DNA from: Plectosphaerella cucumerina
Taxonomy: Eukaryota > Ascomycota > Sordariomycetes > Glomerellales > Plectosphaerellaceae
Direction: 5' to 3'
DNA: 64,000 nt
Assembly: GCA_020746995.1 (NCBI GenBank)
Contig: JAGPXD010000004.1
Span: 2,976,001-3,040,000, forward strand
Part shown: positions 32,728-43,787 of the stretch, in pieces
Numbering within the stretch: position 1 is the first letter of the stretch
Layout of the letters: each line of letters begins with the position of its first letter
Notes under the pieces: generated by a model
What the model saw: the letters and a program-made list of their open reading frames with translations, nothing else
Told to the model about the DNA's origin: nothing
Databases searched by the model: none
Position numbers and translations under genes: made by a program

Positions 32728-35074
32728 TTACGTCAGCTTCGGCACCTCCTCGCCGCCACAGTCCGGGATCGTGATGCCGTCCTTCAGGTTACGATCGACG
32801 TCCATCAGGCCCCACTTGCTCTCGAACTTCCTGGTGGCCGTGTCAAACTGCGCCTTCCAGGGCTCGTCGAAGGCGCTGAACCACCAATACTGAGTACCGT
32901 TCTTCATGGCGTCGCACACCCATCCGTCCATGAGATCGTTGACGCCGCGGATGTTGGCCACGGCCGGGTTTTCGCACGACGTCGCTTCGAAAGGACACGC
33001 CTGTCCGCCCGCCGTCGGCCATCCGAGTTCCGCGATGATGTTCTTGTTGTTGTCCGATTTGAAGAACTGCTTGTTGTTGTTTTCCCAGAAATTCCACGTT
33101 TCTCCTGCTGAGAGGGACGAGTCGACTCCCATGAACAGGGGGTGGATGCTGCGGCTTGGCGTCAGTGGCTGTTCGTCCCATACGGGGCCCGGCTGTGTGC
33201 GCCATGGTGTTCACTCACTTGGAAAGAAGGTAATCGGAAGACGCGGCGAGCTCCGCGGTCCAGGCGCTGCCAAGATCGCTGGTCGCCACCGGCAGGCTGT
33301 GCCCCTTTGCGGTCAGGTTGCTGCGAACGCTGTCCATGACGCCAGCCAGCTCCGTGACGGTCATATCCTCGCGGAACAGAACCTCATTACCGACAATGAC
33401 GCCCTCGAAGTACGTATCGTCGAACTCGTCCAGGATGCTGTATAGCTGGCTGAGCTGGCGGTCGTTGGTCGTCGTGTTCTTATCCAGCCACACGCTGATC
33501 CAGAGCCTCATGGTGTTCTGGAGCTCAAGCTGCTGAATGGCATGGATCACCATCTCCGTCTGGTTGCAGTCGGAGCCATAGAGACGGACAATGTTGGTAA
33601 GCTTGGACAGGACCGCAATGTCGCGCGTGACGTTGTTCTGCGAAGGCGGATCGTGCATGCAGTAGGGGTACTGAGCGTTCAGTGGTGTGTAGTCAACGCC
33701 GGGGAAGACCTTGTGGAGGTTCTTGTTGCTCATGAGCTCCTTGATCTCGGCAGACTTGATGTTGAGGTCACCGTTGGCCTTGGTGTCGTCGTCGGCAGAC
33801 TGGCCACTGCCGCCGCGGGAGCTACCGCTTGAGTTCCCGCCGCCACCGCGACCGCCACCCAGGAGACCGCCAACGGTGCCGCCGACAATGGCGCCGATGC
33901 TGCGAGATTGTGTTAGTTACCCGGCCACTGCCAGATTGGGGAGATGGTTTACTCACATGAGGACCATAACGCCGATGATGACAACCCATTTCCACCTCTT
34001 CTTGTTGGACTTTTGGCTCGACATCCACTCGGACGGCTTCTCGCCGCCCGAGCTGCCAAGGTCGTACGCGCTCTGGTTCTTGACGGCGTAATAGCCGGCG
34101 CCATGTTTCCCTCCGGCAGCCGCTGCCATGCCACCTGCTGCCGCCGCGCCGGCAGCAACGGACGTTGCGTTGGAGTTGCTGCCGCGGTCGCTGTGGGAGA
34201 GGCTCAGCATGGAGCCGCGCTGGGGCTTGCGGTAGCCAAGGCCGTCGTCGCCGTCGTCGATAATGAGGTTGGGGTTGACGACGCCGAGGTTCGGGTCGTG
34301 GCTTCGTGAAGTCGAGTAGGACTGGTACGGGTCGTCGTTGTAGGGGTCGGGGGCCCCGTAGCCGTGGGGGGTCCTGGTCGGCGTACCCATGCCTGGGGGG
34401 ACAGCGGCGGCACCCAGGGGCGTCAGGCTGGAGCGAGACTCCATGCCGTTGGCGCTGGGTCGGGGGCTCTGGGTGTGGTAGGCCTGCTGTGGCATGCTGG
34501 GGTTGTTGTACTGGCCCTGGCCGTAGGGTTGGGGTCCGCCGCGCGTGGCCTCGAAGCCGCTCTCCCTGGTGTTCTGGTCGGCGACGCTGCAGGCGATGCC
34601 AGCCATGCCGCCTGATGCCGTCTCGCTAAAGTTGTCGGAGCCTGGGGTGACGCCGTAGTTGTTGCTGGCGTGTGGCGGGGGAGGAGGTGGTGCGTGATGT
34701 GCGTGCTGTGAGCCGTATGCCGTGGCGGCGCCTGCTGCTCCAACTGCGGCGGCCGGGGGGTAGTTGCCGCGTTCTGACCTGCCCTGGCTCCGCTCTGACC
34801 GCATGCGGTTGTAGGAAGAGTCTGGGTGGCCTCCGGCGTGGTGTTGTTGCTGGCGAGGTTGTGGCGGTTGCTGCGACTGCTGGTGATAGTAAGAGTCGTC
34901 CTGCTGGTAGCCTTGAGGAGCGTAGTCGGTGTCGTAGGGACCCTGTTGTCTGTAAGGGTCCTGGTCTTGGTATGGGGACTGGTGACGGTGAGGGCGGGGA
35001 GGCGAGGCGTCTTGGTAGTCGCTCAGAGGCTGCCTCTCGGCGTAGCCTCCATTGTTGTAGTTGCGGTAGGCCAT
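32728..35074 (-). CDS. btgC: Membrane-anchored GH17 glucan endo-1,3-beta-glucosidase (btgC type)
   Basis: Exons 35074-33957, 33899-33219 and 33148-32728 give 739 residues. The first ~350 residues are a cytoplasmic Gln/Tyr/Pro-rich low-complexity region (MAYRNYNNGGYAERQPLSDYQ). A type II membrane anchor follows (KKRWKWVVIIGVMVLMIIGAIVGGTVGGLL), then a Gly/Ser linker and the GH17 barrel. FEGVIVGNEVLFRED carries the expected acid/base Glu, and NIIAELGWPTAGG the nucleophile Glu. QYWWFSAFDEPWKA and KWGLMD complete the domain. BtgC-type enzymes sit at the cell surface and remodel cell-wall beta-1,3-glucan. Both splice joins restore conserved GH17 or anchor sequence. The long gene-free upstream region suggests a large promoter. 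Confidence 0.92.
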
Positions 35075-35512
35075 GGCCGTGTGGGTGAATACGAGCGGAG
35101 GGGCCGGCAAGCGAGTGTCAGAGTGGGTGGGTTCGAGGAGTCGGAGTCGGAGATGCGCAGTCGGCCGGCGCAAGGCAACCTAGCCCGTCTCGAACGATGT
35201 GGCCGAGGGGCGACAGATGAAAGCGAGAAACGGGACACGCACGCAGGCCTTGGCTTGGCTCTGACTACTGTCCCGCCGTGGTGCTTTACGAGATGTGGGC
35301 GAAGGCGACTCGACCTTGATCGTGACGGGGTACGGGAGGAGAGGAAGCGAGAGGAGGGTATCGTTGTCGGGGAGGGGATCAGCGACGACAACGACCCACG
35401 AGGAGAGGTCGAACGAGTGGGTTGGGTGAGAGGAGGCGAAGCGATGGTGATGACTGAGGAAGGGCGGAGAGAGAGGGAGCTGGGTGGAGGGAGGGATGAG
35501 AGCAGAGCACAG

Positions 35513-35545
35513 GGCTGGCTGGGCTGGGCTGGGCTGGGCTGGGGC
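35513..35545. repeat. GGGCT pentanucleotide repeat
   Basis: GGGCT is repeated in tandem (four exact units at 35521-35540, with imperfect units on both sides). It lies about 440 bases upstream of the btgC-type start, on the template side of its leader. Confidence 0.8.
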
Positions 35546-35666
35546 GTATTTTGGGACACCAGCTGGGGGGGCTTGAGCTGTCTTTCGGAGTGGAGGAGCG
35601 GCTGGATGAGGTAGAGTCGACGGCGAGACAACGAGGGGCGCAGGGCGATGGTAGAGGTACAGGAAA

Positions 35667-35685
35667 CCAGTCCAGTCCAGTCCAG
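35667..35685. repeat. CCAGT pentanucleotide repeat
   Basis: CCAGT occurs three times in tandem plus a partial unit, about 590 bases upstream of the btgC-type start. Related TTCCAG units follow near 35750. Confidence 0.75.
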
Positions 35686-38135
35686 ATTCAGAAGCAGGCC
35701 GGCAACTTTCCCGGCGCGCAAGTCGTCGCAAGTCCGCTCCGGGGGCTCCAATTCCAGTTCCAGTTCGTATTGCCGCTTATTACGAGTAGGCTGCCGCTGT
35801 CGCCTTTTTGGTATGTAGGCTGGGGAGAGTGGAAGTGCACAAGCGGGATCGTATTCCCGCGCCTAGGGTTGCCGGGGTGGTACTGGCCGTTCGGTGATGC
35901 CGCGAATCTCTCTAGGGAGTCGAGTCGAAGGTCGAAAAAAAGACGTCAACTCGAAATGTGGCGATGAGAAGGTTTGCGAAACAGGAAAGTGGGAGGACGT
36001 GCCTGGGAAAGGGGGCCAAGAAAACCAAGAACCGCGTGCCGATGCAGCAGACGGGAAGGCGAGAGAGCACGGGAGAGCACGGCAAGGCAAGGCAGTGCGA
36101 CGTCTCCTCCCCCGTGGCTTCCCTGTTTGAGGCAGATGGCAGATCGCCCCCTGGAACCGCAGCCCGGGTCTCCACAGTCGTCGTCTCGTCTCTCGGGGAG
36201 ATGGCCAGGAAGACACGAACGCACCAATCAGGGATAAAGGCGGTGGCAGGGGGATCCAAGGCCAACGCTGGAAGGCCCGAACTTTGGACTGAACCTGGCA
36301 ACTGGAAGGCGCCCCTGCGCTCCCCACAGCAACGCCCAAGCCACCCAACCCGTGGACGACCACAGTGACCACTGCGATGGCCGGCAATGGCACCACACAC
36401 ACCAGAGGCGGGGGGGCTGCCGCACCCGACGCCAGCGATGGGCCGTTCATGGCGCTGCTATTTCGAGCATCAACTGCGCGCCACTCAGAGCCACCGAGCG
36501 ACCGAGAAGAAGACGCGACATACGGATAGACACTGCAATTGAAGTAGAATTCATCGTCAATGTGCGATATCACGCCAAGAAGCTGCACCATGGCAATTCC
36601 CAAGCCCATGGCCCCCGCCAGATCGATGACGCTCTCCGTCGGCGTCCGTCCACATTCTCGTCCCCTCCCCTGGGCGGGCCGCCCACTTTACCATCCGATG
36701 CGACCGCATAACCAAGAAATCGCAGTCGCAGTCTTCTCGCAAAAGCCGCCCGTTATTAGCACGCAAACCAAAACCAAAAACCTCGTGTCGCGGCCCGCCG
36801 CCTGCAGATGTTGGTTGGCTGATCAACCGTACAGCCCCCCTCGGAACGGGTCTAGCCCCCGGACTACCTCCGGCTTGCCCAAGAAGGCTTCTGATCCATT
36901 GAACTGAAGATTCTTGTTCCTCTTCCTCTTTCCTCCAATGGCCCATCCCATCATCTGTGGACAATGAGTTGATTGCGAGGGAGACCGATCTGCTGATCTC
37001 CATCGCACTGCAATCCCTGGGATATTTGCCAATTCATCGACCGCAGGGGTTTGTGCATGTTCATCCTCACTTCCTTCCAATCGCCAACGAAACGTCGAGG
37101 ATAAGATGCGTGCCCAGACATGATCCCGGACCATCAAATCCGACGCCCAGAGCCGCTGCCACATGGGATCGAGATTGTCTCGTGCAACACGAACCTCTCG
37201 GTTGGCGGCATCAAAACCCATCCACGATGCGGCACGGCATGGGCGGTTGATTAACCCTCGTGTGTCCAATTCTCCCTCAGGGTGTCTGTCCTCCCTCAAT
37301 CGATGATTGTGCGTTCCTGCCACGAGGGAGCCAGCCACCCGGTCTCCGTCCGCGACGTGTCGCACAACCAGGAAAAAAGCACTGATCCGCGTCTGGCCCC
37401 TCTCATCAATCTGAAGCGCACCATCCCTCGGCACCATTTTCGCCCTAGCACCCCATCCTGGAATTCCAGAAGAAACACGCCGCTGGCGGGGCTCATGCGG
37501 GCGGGCTTTTTCGGGGAATTAAGAGACTCTATGTCTCGACATCGTCGGCCTTTCTCAGACAACGCAACACAGCCACCTGGAAAGATGCCGCCGTCGGACC
37601 CTGAATTACATGCATTCCAGACCATGTCGCTGGATGCGGCCCGGTCCCGCTCAGCTGATGCGCACCGCGACAACTTATGCGGACAGGGAGTGGTCGACTA
37701 CTGATGCTGATATCACTTGCTCAACGTAAGAAATCGTTCAACCATCTCAGACGGCATAATCTGCAGCTGCCAAGGCTGATTCGTTTCAAGCCAAGAGGAG
37801 AATCAACTTCAGCCCTAGACGAAGGGAGACGAAGCGAAGCACCCCATGGTGGTGGTCGCCTCGACATCAATGGGTGAAACTCCCCATCATGAACGCCGTC
37901 TACCACGGCACCCAGCTCCGAGACCACCAGCCACCACCACCACCCAGGTACTGCCTGACATCCAATGCCCTTTATCCAGAGGGAAGTATTCAAAATGTAC
38001 ATTGAGTGGTATCTACCGCGCAAACCGCGCAAATCCGCTCCCAAACGCCCGCCGAGTGTGGATGTTTCTGTCCAAATATACACGGGCCCTCGCGGCACCC
38101 GGAGCTGAGAGCGCCTTTCAAACCCCCTTTTCGCC

Positions 38136-40185
38136 CTAACGCGTGCTGTCAGACAGCCCCAAGATGTTGGCCACCATGAACCTCCCCTTGCCCGACAGAG
38201 GCTGGCGCCGCCACACCATATCCTCGACATTCTCCCGCATGTCGGTGTACTCCTCGACAAGTTCCCATTTGCCCGTTTCGGCGTTCCTATCCATGAAGCG
38301 CAGCACGACACGCTTGCCGGCGTTTTCGAAGATGTGCTCCCTTCGCCACAGCCGCAGCCACTGCTCGAGACGCGTGCCCTCGCTGGCGTTGACACGCTCA
38401 ATGCCCCGGTTTCGCAACGCAAGCGCCAGGTGCGCGTTGGAGTCCCACAGCCCATTCTGATGCGGGTACTCCTCCAGCAGCCGGATCGCCGTCTCGCGGA
38501 CGAGCGGGTCGCGGCAGAAGAAGCTCACAAAGGTGAGGTGCATCAGCACACCTCCGTCAAGCGACAGGTGGTGTACCGGACTGACGGCCCCCTTGAGCGA
38601 GGTGCGGAGGAGAACCTCGGCCGTGTCCATCATCTCGCGGCAGTTGGGCGTCAGCGCCTCCATCGTGGCCACGTCGCCAAAGTCCGGGAGGGCCATGAAG
38701 AGCGCCATGATGAGGCACTGCATCCGCAGCGACAGCAGCCGCAGAAGGACCTCGCGGTCCTGGTCCTCGCGCATCAGGTAGGGGTGGTAGAGCGGGAGGA
38801 ACGCGTCGTCGAACCGCTTGAACACGACTCGCACTCGGGCGGCCATGTCCAACATCCTTGGGTCTCGCAAGAGCGACAGCATCATCTGGTTGATCTCGTC
38901 ATCGTCCTCCAGCTCGAGCAGCTTGGACTTTGTGAACATTTCGATCAGGCCCGGGCCCAGCTCGGCGGACCACGTCTGCACGGCGATCCAGTATTTCTCG
39001 GCTTCATGTATGTCCCGGAAGACAGCCGGCATCGTGTCAACCGATACCGGCAGCGACAGCCGCGGCAGCTGCGCAAGCGAGAGGAAGAACATCTCGATCG
39101 TCTGCCCATTCCTAGCCAGATCCTTGATCAGGCCGTCGAGGGGCATCTCTTCGCCCATCTTCCCCGTCAGAACCGATCGGCTCTGTGACGCCAGGTGCAG
39201 GTACGTGTCGGCGACCTCGCCCAGAAGGTATTTTGGGTTGGGCGCTAGGCTGGCGATGTGGTCCTGGGCCTGGTCGCCTTGAACAACGGAATAAAGCAAC
39301 GCCATGCCGTAGTTGATATGTGACAGAGCCGACCCGCGGTCGCCGCGGATGAGCTCGAAGCAGATGAAGAGGATGGAGAGGAACACTGTGCTGCGCACCA
39401 CGAAGGTGTCCGTCTGCGCCTGGCCCTGAAGCCGGAGCGCCGCGCAGTAGTGTACGATGGCGTTGTGGTAATGCGGGCTTTCCTCGCGCAACCGCAGCAC
39501 CGCCGACTGACGGGCCGTCCTGTGAGTTGGCAGGTCCGGGAGGGTGCCGCCCTCGTGAGCCTTGCTAAGGGCGCCGATGGCCATGGCCGCGTGCCGGAGC
39601 GTGTCGTTCGTCCGCGCGAGCTGCGGCAGCGTGACTGTCCAGAGCGTCGTGATGGTCGAGTGGGAAGGGAAGTACCGGGCGGCGAGGTCGATGAACTCAT
39701 CAAAGTACAGCATTGCTTGCTGATCCGCAAAGTCAATAGTGTTGATGTTGGGCTCCAGCAGCGACACTGGCGGGGACCTTGCTCGAGGCACGACTTCCAT
39801 GGCCATCGACTCAACATGCTTGGGCGCCGGTTTTGCCCTCTTCTTCCTGGGCTTGATAGCGTAGCCTTCACAGAACCCCTTGATGCGCAAACAGTTCATG
39901 CAGAACGGTTTGGTTTCGTCGCACTTAACGTGCCGCTTTTTGCAGGTGACGCATCCTGTGCGGACCTTTGCAGTGCTAGTCCGCGAGAGCTTGTGATGGT
40001 GGGAAGCGGAGGGTGCCGCATCGGCGCTGTTGTCCGTCGAGGACGTTCTTTCGAGGGGTCAGTTCTCGGCCGGCACGGAGCACGTTTCACGGGGATCAGG
40101 CTGTATCGTACGAAGAGGGGCGCCTGGGATGTTCGGCCGGCACTGGCTCGTCGTCCTGCCTCGGCCTCCAGGGCAGAGAGCTCAT
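38136..40185 (-). CDS. Zn2Cys6 fungal transcription factor
   Basis: Exons 40185-40112 and 40026-38136 give 654 residues. The intron (85 bp, GTACGA donor, CTGACC branch, AACAG acceptor) is required because the finger frame has an upstream TGA and no ATG; the join adds MSSLPWRPRQDDEPVPAE. The binuclear cluster is TGCVTCKKRHVKCDETKPFCMNC...GFC, with six cysteines, followed by a basic KPRKKRAKP stretch. The middle and C-terminal part has the helical fungal-specific regulatory region (YFDEFIDLAARYFPSHST, HAAMAIGALSKAHEG, FVVRSTVFLSILFICFELIRGD). It is predicted to be nuclear and DNA-binding at CGG half-sites. The target pathway is unknown; no adjacent metabolic cluster is seen. Confidence 0.88.
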
Positions 40186-40935
40186 TTTCGACTGGTCGAA
40201 GGGGGTGCGGCTAATTATCGTTGACCATGCCGTTCGCCACCTTCAGCCTTATGCCGCACGTGCGACGGGCGTCGGATGGGATGCGGATGGAGGGAGGAGG
40301 GGTAAGTACCAGGGAAACAGTCGCGCGCGCGCGTAATTCCCGGGGTGTCGGAAAAAGCCACTGGCGGGAAACCGGGCGATTGATCGAAAACGGGAGCCAA
40401 GACGCCAGAACCTCGATCTTCCCCTGAACTATGCGATCGCAGTGAAAGAGAAGGGTGCGGGATCAGAGAAGAACCCGAGGCACATTTACGAGCAAGACAG
40501 GACAGGAGTGAGGGAGGGTGCTCCGTTTGATGACATTCGTCGTCTGAAGCCAGGCACGATGTCGAGCTCCAGGCATCCACATGCCCATAACCGGTGTTGG
40601 CCAGTCCGCGTATCTGCATGTCAGACCCTACTGATTGGTCCGCAAGAGGAATGGTGCGAGCGAATGCCAAGAATGACTCATGGGCGCTAGCCCGTTAGCG
40701 TGTCTTGGCGTACGTCCCGGATACCGTCAGCCGATGGGGGGCGGGCGTTCAGGGTGATGTGCCCCCGCTCTTCACCTGTCACCGTCGCCCTATTTCAACC
40801 CATCCCATCGCCACCTCGACAACTCCAATCCTTCTCGAAGGAATCATCCTCACATCTGCCGTCGCGCAGCCACCCGCAACCCCCTCCAACCCCTTATAAC
40901 CGGTCTTTCGGCCTCCTCGAGGCCGACCCGCCCCC

Positions 40936-41772
40936 CTGCAACAATGGTCACTGCCACTGCAAACGCAAGCGCATGCATCCAGACCGTCGGGTTCTGGCAG
41001 CCCGCTAGTCAGCAGGCCGTCTTCGACCCCGAGTAACTTCACGTCATGGCCCGAAGACCTTGGCTATTCAACGGCAGCCGCCAGTCCTTCGGGTCTTGAC
41101 GTGTGGCAACACGGGATCGCCGCCGACCCCTTTGCTGTATGCACACAACCCGCCGCCGGCGCCGGGCTCCAGGCCTTTGAGTCTCCCTCGTGGGACCCCT
41201 TGGCTTGGGATCTGACCTCCGGTGGTCTGCCTGCCGAAGACACTATTCCTATTATGCCTGATTTCGAGATTGGAACCGGTATGTTAATGGCAACCCCTAC
41301 TCAATCTCGATCTTCAACCCACTAACCCCTGACTCCAGATTTTACTCAGTTTGTCGACTTCACACCCGCCGCCGCCATTCCCCACTTCTCTCCATCGACC
41401 GCCTCGCTGGGGAACGACTTCACCCTCTACTCCAGCTCCGGCCAGTCGTCGCCCCACACGGGCGTCGGCATCCCGGTCAGCCCCGAAAGCGCCTCGGGCT
41501 CCGGCTCCGGCATGCACCGCGGCCCCTCAGGGTCCGGCCGTGCCGCCGCCGCCAAGCGCGAGGCTCCGGAGGTCATCCTCCGCCGCGAGCGAAACACAAT
41601 CGCGGCCCGCAAATACCGTCAGAAGAAGTTCGACCGCATCGACGAGCTGGAGAAGCTCCTCGAGGCGGCCCTCCAGGAGAGGGACGACCTGAAGCTGCGC
41701 CTTGCGCGCCAGGAGGCCGAGACCGACGCCCTCAAGAGGGTCATGGAGATGGGCAAGGGATCTAAAGCATAG
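40936..41772 (+). CDS. bZIP transcription factor with apparent non-AUG (CTG) start
   Basis: Coding frame 40936-41278 and 41339-41772, joined by a 60 bp GTATGT...CTCCAG intron, gives 258 residues if initiation is at CTG 40936. The C-terminal basic region RRERNTIAARKYRQKKFDR, with the N-x2-AA-x3-R signature, is followed by a leucine-zipper helix (ELEKLLEAALQERDDLKLRL). It resembles the short Gcn4/CPC1-like fungal bZIPs. Upstream the same frame reads PSSTPSNFTSWPEDLGYS and, further up, QQWSLPLQTQAHASRPSG. It is open back to a TAA at 40897 with no AUG before the one at about 41253. CTG-CAA-CAA-TGG at 40936 would give MQQWSLPLQ. An unseen 5' exon is the alternative. The product is a nuclear, dimeric DNA-binding protein. 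Confidence 0.75.
40944..41036 (+). promoter_or_regulatory. AUG-initiated 30-codon ORF overlapping the bZIP frame
   Basis: ATGGTC at 40944 has the strong context ACAATGG and reads 30 codons to TAA (41034-41036) in another frame than the bZIP. A scanning ribosome would favour it over a CTG start 8 bases earlier. It could therefore act as an inhibitory overlapping uORF, or expose a frameshift: a +1 shift at GAG-T-AAC would enter the bZIP frame. Confidence 0.45.
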
Positions 41773-43630
41773 AGTGTGCGTTAGCTTTCTGAATGATTGA
41801 ATGATTTGTCAACATTTCTCGCGATCTTCTTGTGCATGCCTGTCCAGTGTTTGATGCTCAGACGATGTCGGTTCCTATGGCTTCACAGAGCCGGGACGAT
41901 GCCCGGCAGAGGTTTTGTTTGCGTTGGGTTCAGCAGAAGGGCTGTCATCACGGCATACACTGGTTGGGGACGATAAGGAGAGAAGGGGTTGATGCTTACT
42001 CTGAAGAGGGAGCTGGACTCAGACGATTCCTGTCTGTTAGCCCATCACTGTCTGGGTCCAGGACTGCGTCCTGACTAGCAATGTTGACTGCTTCTGTCAC
42101 TATTTCGATCCTCTACCTGCCACCCGTCTTTATACTCGTCATGTCTGCCACGATACCCCTCACGTCGAGCACCTGCCTCGCTTACTGAGGGGATACGCGG
42201 TTCACCGCAGCTGGGCAATATGATTCATCTGCCATCATCAAGGCCGTGTGCCTCGACTGGGTCTCCGTGCATCTCACAACAACCCCGTTATCCCGCGATG
42301 CTTAGCGGCCTGATGCCAACACTCGGCACGGGTTCTCGGACGTCCCCGGCGGCAGGAGCTCCTAGCTTTCCGGCCATCCCGCGATGCATGGTTGGCCTGG
42401 CACCAGTACTTGGACCGGGATGGTGGGTGTGCCTGGTGCTTGGAGTGAGGGGGAGTCGAAATGAATCATTCTCTATCATCTTCCATCATCAGGTTTTGGA
42501 TTTCCTAAAAGGGCTCGCCGAAGCTCCATCGCGGACTAGGCGCATGCCCCTTTCATTCCGCACGATGTTCTTCGGCTGCCCCAACGATGCGAGCCGAGCT
42601 GCTGTTCAATATTTCGCCTACTCTACAGGGAAGACACAATTATTTGATACTAGCAACCTTGGATCTACAAGATTTTGGTGTCCCGATGAAAGTGTTGAGA
42701 CGTGTCCTGTCGCCTAGAACTGGTGCCCAGCAGCGCCCGTACGCGTATCGCGAGCAACTCTTCCCCACCCGACGACCAAAATCGGCGCCGGCTTTCCTCT
42801 TTGGTCTGGCCGATGAGCGACAGGCGTTTGATAGGAAGTTCCTTCGTCCTCGGAATTCTCTCAAGGGCGAGGTCTTTGGTCAACTGGATGCAATGCAGGC
42901 TTCAGTGTGAGAGCAGGCGGCATGTTGTAACTCCTCGGGCGGGAGATCGGATGTATGTAGCCTCAAATACTCTTCTCTCTCCCAATTGCCCCCTTAACTT
43001 ATCACGTTCAAGCAAATAACCTCTGGGGGAATATATGTCTGAAAAGTGACAGGTACTCTCTCGTTGTTGAAACATTGGAGCTCATTTTGTCAGGCCCATC
43101 GACCTCATGCGATGCTGAGTCTTCGACCTTCCTATTCTGAGAGAATACTTCCGATAGAAATGGGCACGCACCTGATTTTCAAACTGCAATCGCAGTTCCC
43201 GTCAACACGTTTCATTTTCCGTCCTTCTCTGCATTTTTCTTCTGATTGCAAATGTACCATGTGTCGAGCGAGTTCCATAAAACGCACACTATGCGTAAGA
43301 ATATAATAGTACAAGACAATAGAATGCCCGCACAATAGTAAGTTTTACAAAACGGCTTACTGCCACACCAGGCTGGATCGTGATCTTCACCCGCCCACCT
43401 CCCTCCTTTCAGGGGTAACTGTGCATGCTGCAACAGGGCACTGTACAGCGCACTGTATCTGGCATCCTCCATCTAGATTTTAAAGTTGAGGCTCAGAAAC
43501 ATACATGTAATCACAATTGTTGAAATACGCTTCAACTTGTTGCATTTGGATGCAAGTCCCCCAAGCAGAAATGTGGATCACACGTGTTCGGTGTTGTGCT
43601 GGGCGACACGCTCGGCGCATACAAAAGTCG
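41773..43630. other. Gene-free interval downstream of the bZIP gene
   Basis: No coherent gene is seen on either strand. The composition becomes AT-richer after 42500, most so at 42900-43500. An imperfect repeat is visible around CCCGCGATGC (42292 and 42378). Short open frames lack protein character. Confidence 0.4.
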
Positions 43631-43638
43631 TGACGTCA
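43631..43638. promoter_or_regulatory. CRE-like palindrome TGACGTCA
   Basis: A perfect TGACGTCA lies 150 bp upstream of the ATG at 43788. This is the classical ATF/CREB-type bZIP site. Position and sequence support a regulatory role for the downstream gene; binding is not shown. Confidence 0.5.
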
Positions 43639-43787
43639 AAGTCCGGGGAAGCCAAGCTACATCACCGACACATCACCACTGCCTGCGTGAGTGAGACCTA
43701 CAACGCCCCATTTCATCTCCTAGCACTACTAGTACTCATCATTCCCTCTACTCGTCTCACACACTTCCTGAGCACTCAACCGTCTAC

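Larger units (their letters stand above)
35075..38135. other. 3 kb gene-free region upstream of the btgC-type gene
   Basis: No gene is visible between the btgC start and the 3' end of the Zn2Cys6 gene. 35080-35800 is purine-rich on the plus strand (a CT-rich leader for the minus-strand gene) and carries two pentanucleotide repeats. 35900-37700 has mixed composition with no coherent exons on either strand. Confidence 0.45.

Noticed and set aside
35863..37003. Several 100-250 codon frames in the btgC upstream region on both strands
   Set aside because: They overlap each other in many frames, lack splice-consistent continuation and show no domain-like sequence; typical of GC-rich non-coding DNA.
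42291..42420. Imperfect repeat around CCCGCGATGC (two copies 86 bp apart)
   Set aside because: Only the first 10 bases match exactly; the rest is perhaps 70% alike. Too weak to call an element without a genome-wide search.
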